From a virus: 54,441 nt of DNA. The DNA lies in the IMG/VR virus record IMGVR_UViG_3300025108_000063, positions 1 to 54,441 of that record; one strand, 5' to 3'. Position numbers and translations under genes: made by a program. Of the stretch, positions 13,681 to 21,063 are shown piece by piece; position 1 is the stretch's first letter, and the number at the start of each line of letters is the position of its first letter. The notes under the pieces are model-generated. The model saw only the letters and a program-made list of their open reading frames with translations. It was not told where the DNA came from and searched no databases.

Positions 13681-14724
13681 ATGAATGTACTATCATTATT
13701 CGATGGCATGTCCTGTGGACAGATAGCCCTCAAGAATCTTGGTGTAAAAGTAGACAACTACTATGCATCAGAGATTGACAAGTATGCTATAAAAATAGCA
13801 AAGAAAAACTTCCCTGACATGATTCATGTTGGGGATGTAACCAAGCTAAGTTATTCTGATTACAGAAAGTGTTTGGTAAGAGAGAAAAGTTCTCAATATA
13901 TACAGGATATACCCAAGTCTAGACGAATAGATCTTATAATGGGTGGTAGTCCATGTCAAGGATTTAGTAAGGCAGGAAAAAACTTAAACTTTGATGACCC
14001 TAGAAGCAAATTGTTTTTTGAGTTTGTGAGGTTAGTTAAAGAATGTAAGCCAAAGTATTTCTTATTGGAGAATGTAAAGATGACAAAAGAACACAGAGAT
14101 ACTATATCAGAGTTCTTAGGAGTTCAACCAATATACATAGACTCAGCACTTGTATCTGCACAAACCAGGAAGAGGTACTATTGGACTAATATACCTTATA
14201 TATTTGCCCCTATAGACCTAGGGGTAAAGCTAAGCGATATTATTCAAACAGAAGGAGAGCTTGAAGGTTCATTAGTTGATGAGAGGATGGTAACAAATAA
14301 AGGTAAAGCCTATTGTCTTACAGCAAGATATGATGGAGCTGTATGGTGGAACAGTATAGAAAGAAGTCAACGAAGTATGATTAGAATAGAAGATAAGGTT
14401 TGCTTTCCTGAAGCCACAAAGAAAGGTTATGCCGCTGCAGGTGTTGGAGAGGGATTAGATCTGTCATTTCCTAACAGTAATACTAGAAGAGGTAGACTAA
14501 TAAAAGAGAAAGCTCATTGCGTTACTACAATCTCACCAAATCAAGGCATCATAAATGAAAAATATAATTGGAGAAAATTAACTCCAATTGAATGCGAGAG
14601 ACTGCAAACAGTTCCTGATAACTATACCGAAGGTGTATCTAATGCACAAAGATATAAGATGTTAGGAAATGGATGGACAGTTAAAGTAATAGAACACATA
14701 TTAAAACAAATAAAAGTTGTATAA
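13681..14724 (+). CDS. DNA (cytosine-5-)-methyltransferase
   Basis: 347 residues with the full C5-MTase motif set in order: motif I SLFDGMSCGQIAL (5-17; AdoMet binding), motif IV GGSPCQGFSKAG (89-100; catalytic Cys in PCQ), motif VI LLENVKM (~126-132), motif VIII QTRKRYYW (~160-167), and motifs IX-X in the C-terminus (LTPIECERLQTVPDNYT and MLGNGWTV). It would methylate the C5 carbon of cytosine in a specific sequence, probably to protect phage DNA from host restriction. The target-recognition region is ~180-290. No cognate restriction gene is present, so it is an orphan phage methylase. Its stop lies inside a 39-base direct repeat that recurs after the next gene. Confidence 0.95.
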   Translation: MNVLSLFDGMSCGQIALKNLGVKVDNYYASEIDKYAIKIAKKNFPDMIHVGDVTKLSYSDYRKCLVREKSSQYIQDIPKSRRIDLIMGGSPCQGFSKAGKNLNFDDPRSKLFFEFVRLVKECKPKYFLLENVKMTKEHRDTISEFLGVQPIYIDSALVSAQTRKRYYWTNIPYIFAPIDLGVKLSDIIQTEGELEGSLVDERMVTNKGKAYCLTARYDGAVWWNSIERSQRSMIRIEDKVCFPEATKKGYAAAGVGEGLDLSFPNSNTRRGRLIKEKAHCVTTISPNQGIINEKYNWRKLTPIECERLQTVPDNYTEGVSNAQRYKMLGNGWTVKVIEHILKQIKVV

Positions 14725-14741
14725 TAAATAAATAAATATTA
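14703..14741 (+). repeat. 39-base direct repeat, upstream copy
   Basis: Identical to 15663-15701, exactly 960 bases further on. It covers the last codons of the methyltransferase gene and the -33 part (GTTG 14716-14719) of the next gene's promoter. The pair brackets the PAPS-reductase-like gene. Confidence 0.9.
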
Positions 14742-14795
14742 AATTTGTAGTATATGAAAAAACATAAATATTAAATTTGTAGTATATGAAAAAAC
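14732..14795 (+). repeat. Tandem 32-base duplication containing promoter and start codon
   Basis: Two exact adjacent copies (14732-14763 and 14764-14795), each with a TAAATTTG -7 element (14740-14747; 14772-14779) and an ATG (14754; 14786). With GTTG at 14716-14719 and 20-base spacing, the first copy makes a good promoter. The first ATG opens only MKKHKY and stops at 14772-14774; the second is the real gene start. The duplicated start could act as a short upstream ORF that damps translation. Confidence 0.8.
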
Positions 14796-15673
14796 ATAAA
14801 GACATTATTGCTTGGTGGTCAGGAGGAGTCACTTCTGCTGTTACATGTAAAATATGTGTTGATAGTTATGGTAAAAAAAGAGTAAGAGTTATCTTCATAG
14901 ACACACATAATGAACATGACGATACATACCGATTTAAAAGGGATTGCGAGAAATGGTATGGAGTTGACATAGAAACCATTAGTAATATAGGAGATAAGTA
15001 CGAGAAAATTCAAGACGTTTGGATAAAGTATAAGTCTTTAAATGTTGCGCATGGAGCTGTATGTTCTTCTGAACTAAAAAGAAATACTCGAGAAAAATGG
15101 GAGAAAAATAACAATTACACACACCAGGCATTTGGCTTTGATATTGATGAGGTTAGGAGGGTTAAAGGAATGAAGTTAAATCATTCTAGAGCTAAACCTA
15201 TATTCCCCTTATTAATGCATCACTATTCAAAAAAAGATTGCATTAACATAATTCAAGATGCAGGAATAGAAGTACCTGTTATGTATAAGATGGGGTTTTT
15301 AAACAACAACTGTTTTAAAACAGGATGCGTTCAAGGTGGGATAGGTTATTGGCAAAAAATGAAAAAAGATTTTCCTGAAAAGTTTGATGCTATGAGTAAA
15401 GTAGAACATGATTTAACAAATCTTAAAGGAAAACCTGTTACAATGCTAAAAGATCAATCAAAAAGGGGAGGATTAGTATTTCTGAAACCACATCCAAAAT
15501 ATCCTAATATAAAAGATATAACAAAGATGAGAGGAAGAGAGCCTAAACCATTGTTTGAATGCAACGGTTTTTGTGGAGTAAACGATTTAGAAAAAAGAAG
15601 TCCTGAAGAACAGGATATAAACTACCAAATAGATATGTTCGATTCTATTTCTGAATTAAATAAAAACAAATAA
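14786..15673 (+). CDS. PAPS reductase / PP-loop (adenine nucleotide alpha-hydrolase) family protein
   Basis: 295 residues. WWSGGVTSAVTCKI (10-23) is a PP-loop (SGGxxS) as in PAPS/APS reductases and ATP-pyrophosphatases. VIFIDTHNEHDDTYRFKRD (32-50) matches the following conserved block of phage PAPS-reductase-like proteins. Cysteines at NNNCFKTGC and CNGFCG in the C-terminal half could bind a metal or Fe-S cluster. Such phage proteins may reduce sulfate, thiolate a nucleic acid or otherwise use ATP; the DndC protein of phosphorothioation is a relative, but no dndA/B/D/E is present. The gene has its own promoter and lies between 39-base direct repeats, so it looks like an acquired cassette (moron). 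Confidence 0.8.
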   Translation: MKKHKDIIAWWSGGVTSAVTCKICVDSYGKKRVRVIFIDTHNEHDDTYRFKRDCEKWYGVDIETISNIGDKYEKIQDVWIKYKSLNVAHGAVCSSELKRNTREKWEKNNNYTHQAFGFDIDEVRRVKGMKLNHSRAKPIFPLLMHHYSKKDCINIIQDAGIEVPVMYKMGFLNNNCFKTGCVQGGIGYWQKMKKDFPEKFDAMSKVEHDLTNLKGKPVTMLKDQSKRGGLVFLKPHPKYPNIKDITKMRGREPKPLFECNGFCGVNDLEKRSPEEQDINYQIDMFDSISELNKNK

Positions 15674-15701
15674 AAGTTGTATAATAAATAAATAAATATT
15701 A
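15663..15701 (+). repeat. 39-base direct repeat, downstream copy
   Basis: Identical to 14703-14741. It overlaps the end of the PAPS-reductase-like gene and supplies the -33 part of the next promoter. Recombination between the copies would delete exactly one gene and leave one working promoter. Confidence 0.9.
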
Positions 15702-15707
15702 TATTTG
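15676..15707 (+). promoter_or_regulatory. Promoter for the replication-recombination operon
   Basis: GTTG (15676-15679), 20 bases, TATATTTG (15700-15707), a good Bacteroidota promoter. The next gene starts 25 bases later (15733). It likely serves the tightly packed genes from 15733 to the terminator at 18261. Confidence 0.7.
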
Positions 15708-15732
15708 CAAAACACAATCTAATTTAATTATC

Positions 15733-15948
15733 ATGGGAAAATCAAGAGAAATGTTCAACCGAGAGCGTGAACAACAATCCGAAACTTTAAGAGAATTTTT
15801 AGACGACACATACCAGTCGTCTCAATACCACGCTAATAAACAGCGACTAATACTTAGCGAAATATTTGTAACATTTTCACAAATATTCGGTGAAGAAGAT
15901 AAATTTAACTTAAATAAAACTAAATCCAATGAAAAGAGGAATATTTAA
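15733..15948 (+). CDS. Hypothetical small protein, 71 residues
   Basis: Begins MGKSREMFNREREQQSETLR, charged and helical throughout, ending in Lys-rich NKTKSNEKRNI. It overlaps the next gene by 20 bases. As the first gene of the recombination/replication transcript it may be a regulator or accessory factor, but no domain is recognisable. Confidence 0.6.
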   Translation: MGKSREMFNREREQQSETLREFLDDTYQSSQYHANKQRLILSEIFVTFSQIFGEEDKFNLNKTKSNEKRNI

Positions 15949-16219
15949 TCGATACGTTGATTATATCTGTTCAGAAACAGGTGTATCAAGAGACTTATTA
16001 TTTAAAAAGGATAGGTCTTCAAAGTATTCTACAGCAAGATTTTTATTGTATGCTGTATGTTACCAAAGACCTATGACTATAGTTCAGATAGTAGATCTTA
16101 TGTCTGAGAATGGCTACAGTATTGCTAGACAAGGTGTAGAATATGGAATACAAAAGATAGAAGATTCAAATGATTATGACGTTAAGTCTTTTATAAAAGA
16201 TGCAATTAACAATGCATAG
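15929..16219 (+). CDS. DnaA domain-IV-like helix-turn-helix protein
   Basis: 96 residues in one helical domain. The pattern VDYICSETGVSRDLLFKKDR ... STARFLLYAVCYQRPMTIVQ ... SENGYSIARQGVEYGIQKI follows the DnaA C-terminal DNA-binding domain (helix, sR.....aR.ia.yl, HTH with a final recognition helix). The DHxT signature is weak (SIARQGVEYGI). No AAA+ part is present. It could bind the CGACATA repeats or another origin site. Compare the second such protein at 23022-23591. The family is likely; the role is inference. Confidence 0.6.
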   Translation: MKRGIFNRYVDYICSETGVSRDLLFKKDRSSKYSTARFLLYAVCYQRPMTIVQIVDLMSENGYSIARQGVEYGIQKIEDSNDYDVKSFIKDAINNA

Positions 16220-16595
16220 TCTCAAAGATTTATGGGATGAAGCATCTACCAGTAGGAAATGCACTAATTTAAGTTATAAGACAGAGTTATCATATATTTA
16301 TAGGGGCATTAAGATTTGTAATGTAAATAATAACATTAAAATATATAATGCAGGAATACAAAAATATGCCTATAAAGAATTAACTGAAGATGAATATCAG
16401 TTTTTATATGATAACGGTTTTATAAAAGGAGTTCACCTTACAAAAATGGGAAACTACAAGGACAAGATTTCAATCTTAAATAAAAAGATAAAGAATGAAA
16501 TCAATACAAGGAATAATAAAAAGCATTATGATTCTTTGAAAGTTAAAAGAGAAAATCTAATTAATAAATACACACAAATATCTAAATTAAATTAA
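16200..16595 (+). CDS. Hypothetical basic protein, 131 residues
   Basis: The longest frame starts MQLTMHSLKDLWDEASTSRK; the second Met (16212), giving an 8-base overlap with the previous gene, is an equally good start. The protein is basic and has a helical C-terminus (KMGNYKDKISILNKKIKNEI ... LKVKRENLINKYTQ), probably a coiled coil. It sits just before the annealing protein. No known domain; DNA binding or recombination support is possible. Confidence 0.6.
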   Translation: MQLTMHSLKDLWDEASTSRKCTNLSYKTELSYIYRGIKICNVNNNIKIYNAGIQKYAYKELTEDEYQFLYDNGFIKGVHLTKMGNYKDKISILNKKIKNEINTRNNKKHYDSLKVKRENLINKYTQISKLN

Positions 16596-16596
16596 A

Positions 16597-17193
16597 ATGG
16601 GAAACACAAAATCAACATTTAAGGAACTTACATCAATCAATGTAAAGGACAAAGTAGAAAAGAAAGGTAGGTTTGATTACTTATCTTGGGCATACGCCTG
16701 GGCTATAGTAAAAGACAAGTACCCTGATTCAAACAGGACTGTATATGAATCAGAACACACAGGTCTTAATTACTTTAGTGATGGATCTTCTGCTTATGTA
16801 AAAGTGGGTATTACTATAGGTGGTACAGAGCATATAGATTATCTACCTATTATGGGCCACAACAACCAATCATTATCTATTGATAAGATTACTTCATTTG
16901 CAGTAAATAAAACTATTCAGCGTAGTACAGTTAAAGCTATTGCTATGCATGGATTAGGGTTATCTTTATGGGCAGGTGAAGACCTTGCTGATATAAGTGA
17001 GACAGCTCCTAAAAAAGTATCTGCTACAGTTAAAAAGACTACACTTAAAAAGACACACGATAAGTGGAACGATGTAGTTAATTTTGTAAAGGCTAACAAG
17101 AATGAAACATTTGCATCTACCATATCTAAAGTAGAGCAGAAGTTTACATTGACTGCTGCAATTAAAAAAGAACTTTCTACGTATGCAAAATAA
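16597..17193 (+). CDS. Single-strand annealing protein, DUF1071 type (Redbeta/ERF-like)
   Basis: 198 residues. The core FDYLSWAYAWAIVKDKYPDS (25-44), the middle VKVGITIGGTEHIDYLPIMG (67-86) and NKTIQRSTVKAIAMHGLGLSLWAGEDL (~104-130) match the DUF1071 family of phage annealing proteins. It should coat single-stranded DNA and anneal complementary strands during phage recombination and replication. The C-terminal third is Lys/Thr-rich. It overlaps the RecE-like exonuclease start by 11 bases, the usual two-gene recombination unit, with an SSB-like gene directly after. Confidence 0.85.
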   Translation: MGNTKSTFKELTSINVKDKVEKKGRFDYLSWAYAWAIVKDKYPDSNRTVYESEHTGLNYFSDGSSAYVKVGITIGGTEHIDYLPIMGHNNQSLSIDKITSFAVNKTIQRSTVKAIAMHGLGLSLWAGEDLADISETAPKKVSATVKKTTLKKTHDKWNDVVNFVKANKNETFASTISKVEQKFTLTAAIKKELSTYAK

Positions 17194-17920
17194 TATAATT
17201 GAACAACTCAAAGACGATAGTAATTACTATGGTAAAGTTGGTCAGCAATACTTATCTAACTCAGATATTTATAGCTTACTAAAAAACCCTAGAAATTTTA
17301 GAAAGAAAGAGAAAAGCCTAGCCCTCATAGAGGGTGGGTATTTTCATACAGCTATGTTAGAGCCACATAAGCTGAAAGAATACTCTGTAATGGATGTATC
17401 TAGTAGAGCAACCAAAGGTTTTAAAGAGTATATAAAAGACAATGACCTTCATCCTTATGATGTCTTGCTTACAAAAGAAGTAGAAAAGATCAACACTTGG
17501 GTTGATGCTATGAAGTCAAACTTTGTAATGTATACAGATATATATGCAGAAGGAAACGTATATGAGAAACCTGCTGTAACTAATATGTTTGGTGTAGATT
17601 GGAAAGGAAAAGCTGATATAATTACTCAGACAAGAGTTATAGATATAAAGACAACTGGTAATGTTGACAAGTTTAAATGGAGTGCCAATGATTATAATTA
17701 TGATAGTCAAGCCTACGTTTACGAACAGTTGTTTGGTAAACCTGTAGAGTTTTATATAATAGATAAGACAACTCTTAAATTAAAGATAGCTAAGCCTTCA
17801 CCTGAAACAATATTAAGGGGTAGAGATAAGGTTTTAAAAGCTATTGAGGTATATAATAAATTCTTTGCAGAAGATTCAGCAGAGGACATCACACAGTACA
17901 TTGAGTACGAACAGTTTTAA
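17183..17920 (+). CDS. RecE-like 5'-3' exonuclease (PD-(D/E)XK, DUF3799 type)
   Basis: 245 residues. GGYFHTAMLEP (~52-62) is the family's conserved GxxxHxxxLEP motif. WKGKADIITQTRVIDIKTTG (~138-157) holds the PD-(D/E)XK catalytic residues (D in KAD, D-x-K in VIDIKTT). YDSQAYVYEQLFGKPVEF follows, as in RecE/lambda-exo relatives (QxxxY). It would degrade one strand from double-strand ends to feed the annealing protein encoded just upstream with an overlap. It acts on phage DNA during recombination-dependent replication. Confidence 0.88.
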   Translation: MQNNIIEQLKDDSNYYGKVGQQYLSNSDIYSLLKNPRNFRKKEKSLALIEGGYFHTAMLEPHKLKEYSVMDVSSRATKGFKEYIKDNDLHPYDVLLTKEVEKINTWVDAMKSNFVMYTDIYAEGNVYEKPAVTNMFGVDWKGKADIITQTRVIDIKTTGNVDKFKWSANDYNYDSQAYVYEQLFGKPVEFYIIDKTTLKLKIAKPSPETILRGRDKVLKAIEVYNKFFAEDSAEDITQYIEYEQF

Positions 17921-17976
17921 AGTAAAGGAGTCAGATGCGCTGCTCCAACTCAGCGCTCAACATTAATACTATTATT

Positions 17977-18240
17977 ATGTCACAAGACAAAGTATTTGCA
18001 GACGGATTTCTTTTCAAGAGAAGAGAGAACGCACCAGATTTCGTAATTGGTAACATCAGCGTAAAGGTTGAAGATGCTATTACATTTTTAACAAACAATC
18101 AAAAGAATGGATGGGTAAACCTCAACGTGCTTAACAGCAAGGGAGGAAAGCCATACATTGAACTCGACACTTTTGTTCCTAAGAAAAAGGAAGAAGGAAC
18201 TAAAGTTAAGGCTGAAAAACAAGCTGATTTACCATTTTAA
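17977..18240 (+). CDS. SSB-like single-stranded DNA-binding protein
   Basis: I choose the ATG at 17977 (MSQDKVFADGFLFKRRENAP), giving 87 residues; an upstream in-frame ATG at 17935 would add a poor leader. The predicted fold is a small OB-like beta barrel (DFVIGNISVKVEDAITFL, GWVNLNVLNSKGGKPYIELD), and the protein ends ADLPF, like the acidic, proline-containing tips of SSB proteins that recruit partners. Its position after the annealing protein and exonuclease supports the call. It is followed by a clear terminator. I rate it probable, as the OB fold is inferred by pattern only. Confidence 0.65.
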   Translation: MSQDKVFADGFLFKRRENAPDFVIGNISVKVEDAITFLTNNQKNGWVNLNVLNSKGGKPYIELDTFVPKKKEEGTKVKAEKQADLPF

Positions 18241-18260
18241 AAGTTTGTGTTGCTAAGATT

Positions 18261-18285
18261 AGGGGTGTAAAAACCCCTTTTCTTT
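18261..18285 (+). terminator. Intrinsic terminator after the SSB-like gene
   Basis: GGGG (18262-18265), loop TGTAAAAA, CCCC (18274-18277), then TTTTCTTTT. It lies 21 bases after the stop and closes the recombination operon, so the primase must have its own promoter. Confidence 0.8.
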
Positions 18286-18294
18286 TATCTTATC

Positions 18295-18391
18295 TATGTC
18301 GAAAATGTCAATTATTTTCCTTAGATATGGCAAACTAAAATTAAATTAATTATAATTATATAAAGTATATATATACAAATAAAATCGACAT
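18295..18391 (+). promoter_or_regulatory. Primase upstream control region with two CGACAT sites
   Basis: TATGTCGA (18295-18302, inverted) and TCGACAT (18385-18391, direct) flank ~80 bases of AT-rich DNA with a TATATATATA run. The second site overlaps the primase start codon (ATG 18390). These are the same motifs as in the 5057-5240 array. No TAnnTTTG box is visible. A protein bound here could repress or tune the primase, so this may be autoregulation by the origin-binding factor. Confidence 0.55.
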
Positions 18392-20816
18392 GGATGAAAA
18401 TCAAGTTACTATATTTAGAAATATAAAAGATACATCTACTCCATTCTTTAGAGACATACAATCAATATTAGACAGAATAAAAGATGGAACATCTAAAGAG
18501 CTTATAAAGCAAATACGTTCTGAGAAAGACAAAGAGGTTAGACAGGGTTTAAAGAAAAGCCTACCTGCTATTTGTTTCTCAGGAATGTTCAACAAGAGAG
18601 CAGATGATAGTATAACCGTACACAGTGGGTTTATATGCCTGGACTTTGATGGTTATAAAACCAAGAAAGATATGATGTCTGAAAAAGAACGACTATCAAA
18701 AGATAGATATACATATTCAGTGTTTATATCTCCAAGTGGAAATGGTCTAAAGGCTTTAGTTAAGATACCTAAAGAACCAAACAATCATAAGAATTACTTT
18801 ATGTCATTAGAAAAGTATTTTAATTCAAGCTACTTTGATAAGACTAGTAAGAATGTATCAAGAGTATGTTATGAGTCATACGATCCGTTGATATATATAA
18901 ATAAGAATTCTTTCTTATGGGATAAGATAGAAGAACAAGAGTATAAGGTTGTAGATAAGTATTCTTCTAGACCAACAATACCTGTTACTGATGAGAATAA
19001 GATAGTAGACATTCTTATGAAGTGGTGGACTAAGAAGTATGGAATTATTGATGGAGAAAGAAACAATAACATATACATATTGGCAGCAGCATTTAATGAC
19101 TATGGAGTCAGTAAGTCATTGGCAGAATATATTATGTCTCAGTTTGAAAGTAGTGACTTTAAAATTAGTGAGATAAAGACCACTATTAATTCAGCCTACT
19201 CACAAAAACAAAACTTCGGTTCAAAGTATTATGAAGATGAAGATAAGGTAAACCAGGTTAGAATGAAACTTAAAAGAGGTGTGTCAAAAAAAGAGATTCG
19301 TCTTCAGTTATCTGAAACCCAAATTGAAGACGCTGTAATTGATTCTGTTATTACTTCCATTGAAGAAGATGAGAGCGAGAAAAGATTTTGGAATAAAAAT
19401 GACAAAGGGGTTATAACAATAATACATTATTTGTTTAGACAATTCTTAGAAGACCATGGCTTTTATAAGTTCTGTCCAGAGGGTAGTAAACATTTTATAT
19501 TTGTTAGAGTAACAAACAATCTTATTGACCATACCAATGAGGAGGAGATAAAAGATTTTATATTAGGATATCTTGAAGACCTTGATGATATGTCTGTATA
19601 TAATTACTTTGCTGATAAGACTAGGTTCTTTAGGGAAGAATTCTTATCATTACTAGGTACAGTAGATGTATACTTTATAGAAGATGATAAAGATAGTGCC
19701 TACTTATACTATAGAAATTGTGCAGTAAAAGTTACAAAGGACAAGAAAACAACTATTGACTATCTTGACTTGGGTGGTTATGTTTGGAAAGACCAGGTGA
19801 TTGATCGTGACTTTGACTTATGTGATTCTTTTGATTGCGACTATAAAACATTTATAAAGAACATATCAGGAGGAAACAAGCAAACAATATTATCAATGCG
19901 TAGTACAATTGGTTATATGCTTCATGCTTATAAGAATTTATCTTATTGTCCTGCAATAATATTAAATGATGAGATTATATCAGAGAATCCAGAGGGGGGA
20001 ACAGGTAAGGGTTTATTTGTAAATGCTCTGTCACAAATGAAGAAGTTAGTTGTTATTGATGGTAAAGCATTTAACTTTGAAAAAAGTTTTGCTTATCAAT
20101 TAGTAAGTGCTGACACTCAGATCCTATGCTTTGATGATGTAAAGAAACATTTTGATTTTGAGAGATTGTTTTCTGTAGTCACAGAAGGTCTTACCTTAGA
20201 AAAGAAAAACAAGGATGCTATAAAGATTCCTTTTAGCAAGTCACCAAAGGTAGCTATTACAACTAACTATGCTATAAAGGGTAGAGGTAATTCCTTTGAA
20301 CGTAGGAAGTGGGAACTTGAGTTCTCTCAGTTCTATACCAAAGACTTTACTCCCCTGGTTGAATTTGGTAAGCTATTGTTTTCAGAATGGGATGAACAAG
20401 AGTGGTGTGCTTTTGACAACTATATGGTTGAGAATCTTATGTTCTACTTATCAAAGGGATTAATAAAAGGAGACTTCAAGAACCAAACTGTTAGACACTT
20501 ATCAGCAGATACCTGTCACGAGTTTGTTGAATGGTGTGGACTATTTGATGATGATTACAAAAACGAAAGTATAAGGTTCAATGAAAAGATATATAAGAAT
20601 GAATTGTATTTAGAATTCATAGCTGACAATCCTGACTTTGCACCTAAAGCAAAACGTACTATATCTAGAACAGAGTTTTATCGTTGGCTAAATTCTTTTG
20701 CTTTGTTCAAGACGGAAACAAAACCGAAAGACGGAAGAGACCTAAATGGTAGGTGGATAGTATTTGTAACAAATAAAAACAAAGAATATAATGATGGAGA
20801 TCAATTGGCATTCTGA
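18390..20816 (+). CDS. Primase-helicase, BT4734/VirE-N primase plus SF3 helicase
   Basis: 808 residues. The N-terminal ~190 residues (AICFSGMFNKRADDSITVHS ... FICLDFDGYKTKKDMM ... YSVFISPSGNGLKALVKIP ... CYESYDPLIY) match the BT4734/VirE-N domain common in Bacteroidota mobile elements and phages: the LDFDG acidic motif and PSGxGLKALVK of the archaeo-eukaryotic primase fold. The C-terminal half is a D5/SF3-type AAA+ helicase: Walker A PEGGTGKGLF (~533-542), Walker B ILCFDDV (~579-585), sensor VAITTNY (~620). It would prime and unwind phage DNA at the origin. No DNA polymerase is encoded, so the host polymerase probably extends its primers. The upstream region has CGACAT sites that may control it. 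Confidence 0.88.
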   Translation: MDENQVTIFRNIKDTSTPFFRDIQSILDRIKDGTSKELIKQIRSEKDKEVRQGLKKSLPAICFSGMFNKRADDSITVHSGFICLDFDGYKTKKDMMSEKERLSKDRYTYSVFISPSGNGLKALVKIPKEPNNHKNYFMSLEKYFNSSYFDKTSKNVSRVCYESYDPLIYINKNSFLWDKIEEQEYKVVDKYSSRPTIPVTDENKIVDILMKWWTKKYGIIDGERNNNIYILAAAFNDYGVSKSLAEYIMSQFESSDFKISEIKTTINSAYSQKQNFGSKYYEDEDKVNQVRMKLKRGVSKKEIRLQLSETQIEDAVIDSVITSIEEDESEKRFWNKNDKGVITIIHYLFRQFLEDHGFYKFCPEGSKHFIFVRVTNNLIDHTNEEEIKDFILGYLEDLDDMSVYNYFADKTRFFREEFLSLLGTVDVYFIEDDKDSAYLYYRNCAVKVTKDKKTTIDYLDLGGYVWKDQVIDRDFDLCDSFDCDYKTFIKNISGGNKQTILSMRSTIGYMLHAYKNLSYCPAIILNDEIISENPEGGTGKGLFVNALSQMKKLVVIDGKAFNFEKSFAYQLVSADTQILCFDDVKKHFDFERLFSVVTEGLTLEKKNKDAIKIPFSKSPKVAITTNYAIKGRGNSFERRKWELEFSQFYTKDFTPLVEFGKLLFSEWDEQEWCAFDNYMVENLMFYLSKGLIKGDFKNQTVRHLSADTCHEFVEWCGLFDDDYKNESIRFNEKIYKNELYLEFIADNPDFAPKAKRTISRTEFYRWLNSFALFKTETKPKDGRDLNGRWIVFVTNKNKEYNDGDQLAF

Positions 20817-21063
20817 TTTTAAATGGTGTATTGATAATGATTTTCAAGTTTATATAAAAATGCTTAACAACAGTGGCCAGTGTAATATTGCCATTCGCAA
20901 AGGAGGTATTTCTACAGATGGGAAATCATCAAAATATTGTAAAGAAAAAAACACTACCATTTATAGCACTGTAACACTTGGTTCAGTGACTTATAAAAAT
21001 CAAAAACAAGCGACAGAAAATTTGCCTAAAGTATATAAATATTTAAGAGAAACGTATGGTTAA
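20791..21063 (+). CDS. Hypothetical protein, 90 residues
   Basis: Begins MMEINWHSDFKWCIDNDFQV, inside the end of the primase-helicase gene (26-base overlap). Beta-rich middle (TTIYSTVTLGSVTYKNQKQA) and a helical end (LPKVYKYLRETYG). The stop overlaps the helicase start by 8 bases. Its position between two replication enzymes hints at an accessory factor. No known domain. Confidence 0.6.
   Translation: MMEINWHSDFKWCIDNDFQVYIKMLNNSGQCNIAIRKGGISTDGKSSKYCKEKNTTIYSTVTLGSVTYKNQKQATENLPKVYKYLRETYG

Noticed and set aside
14786-15673. Phosphorothioation (Dnd) system
   Set aside because: Only a PP-loop protein is present; no DndA/B/D/E-like genes lie near it.
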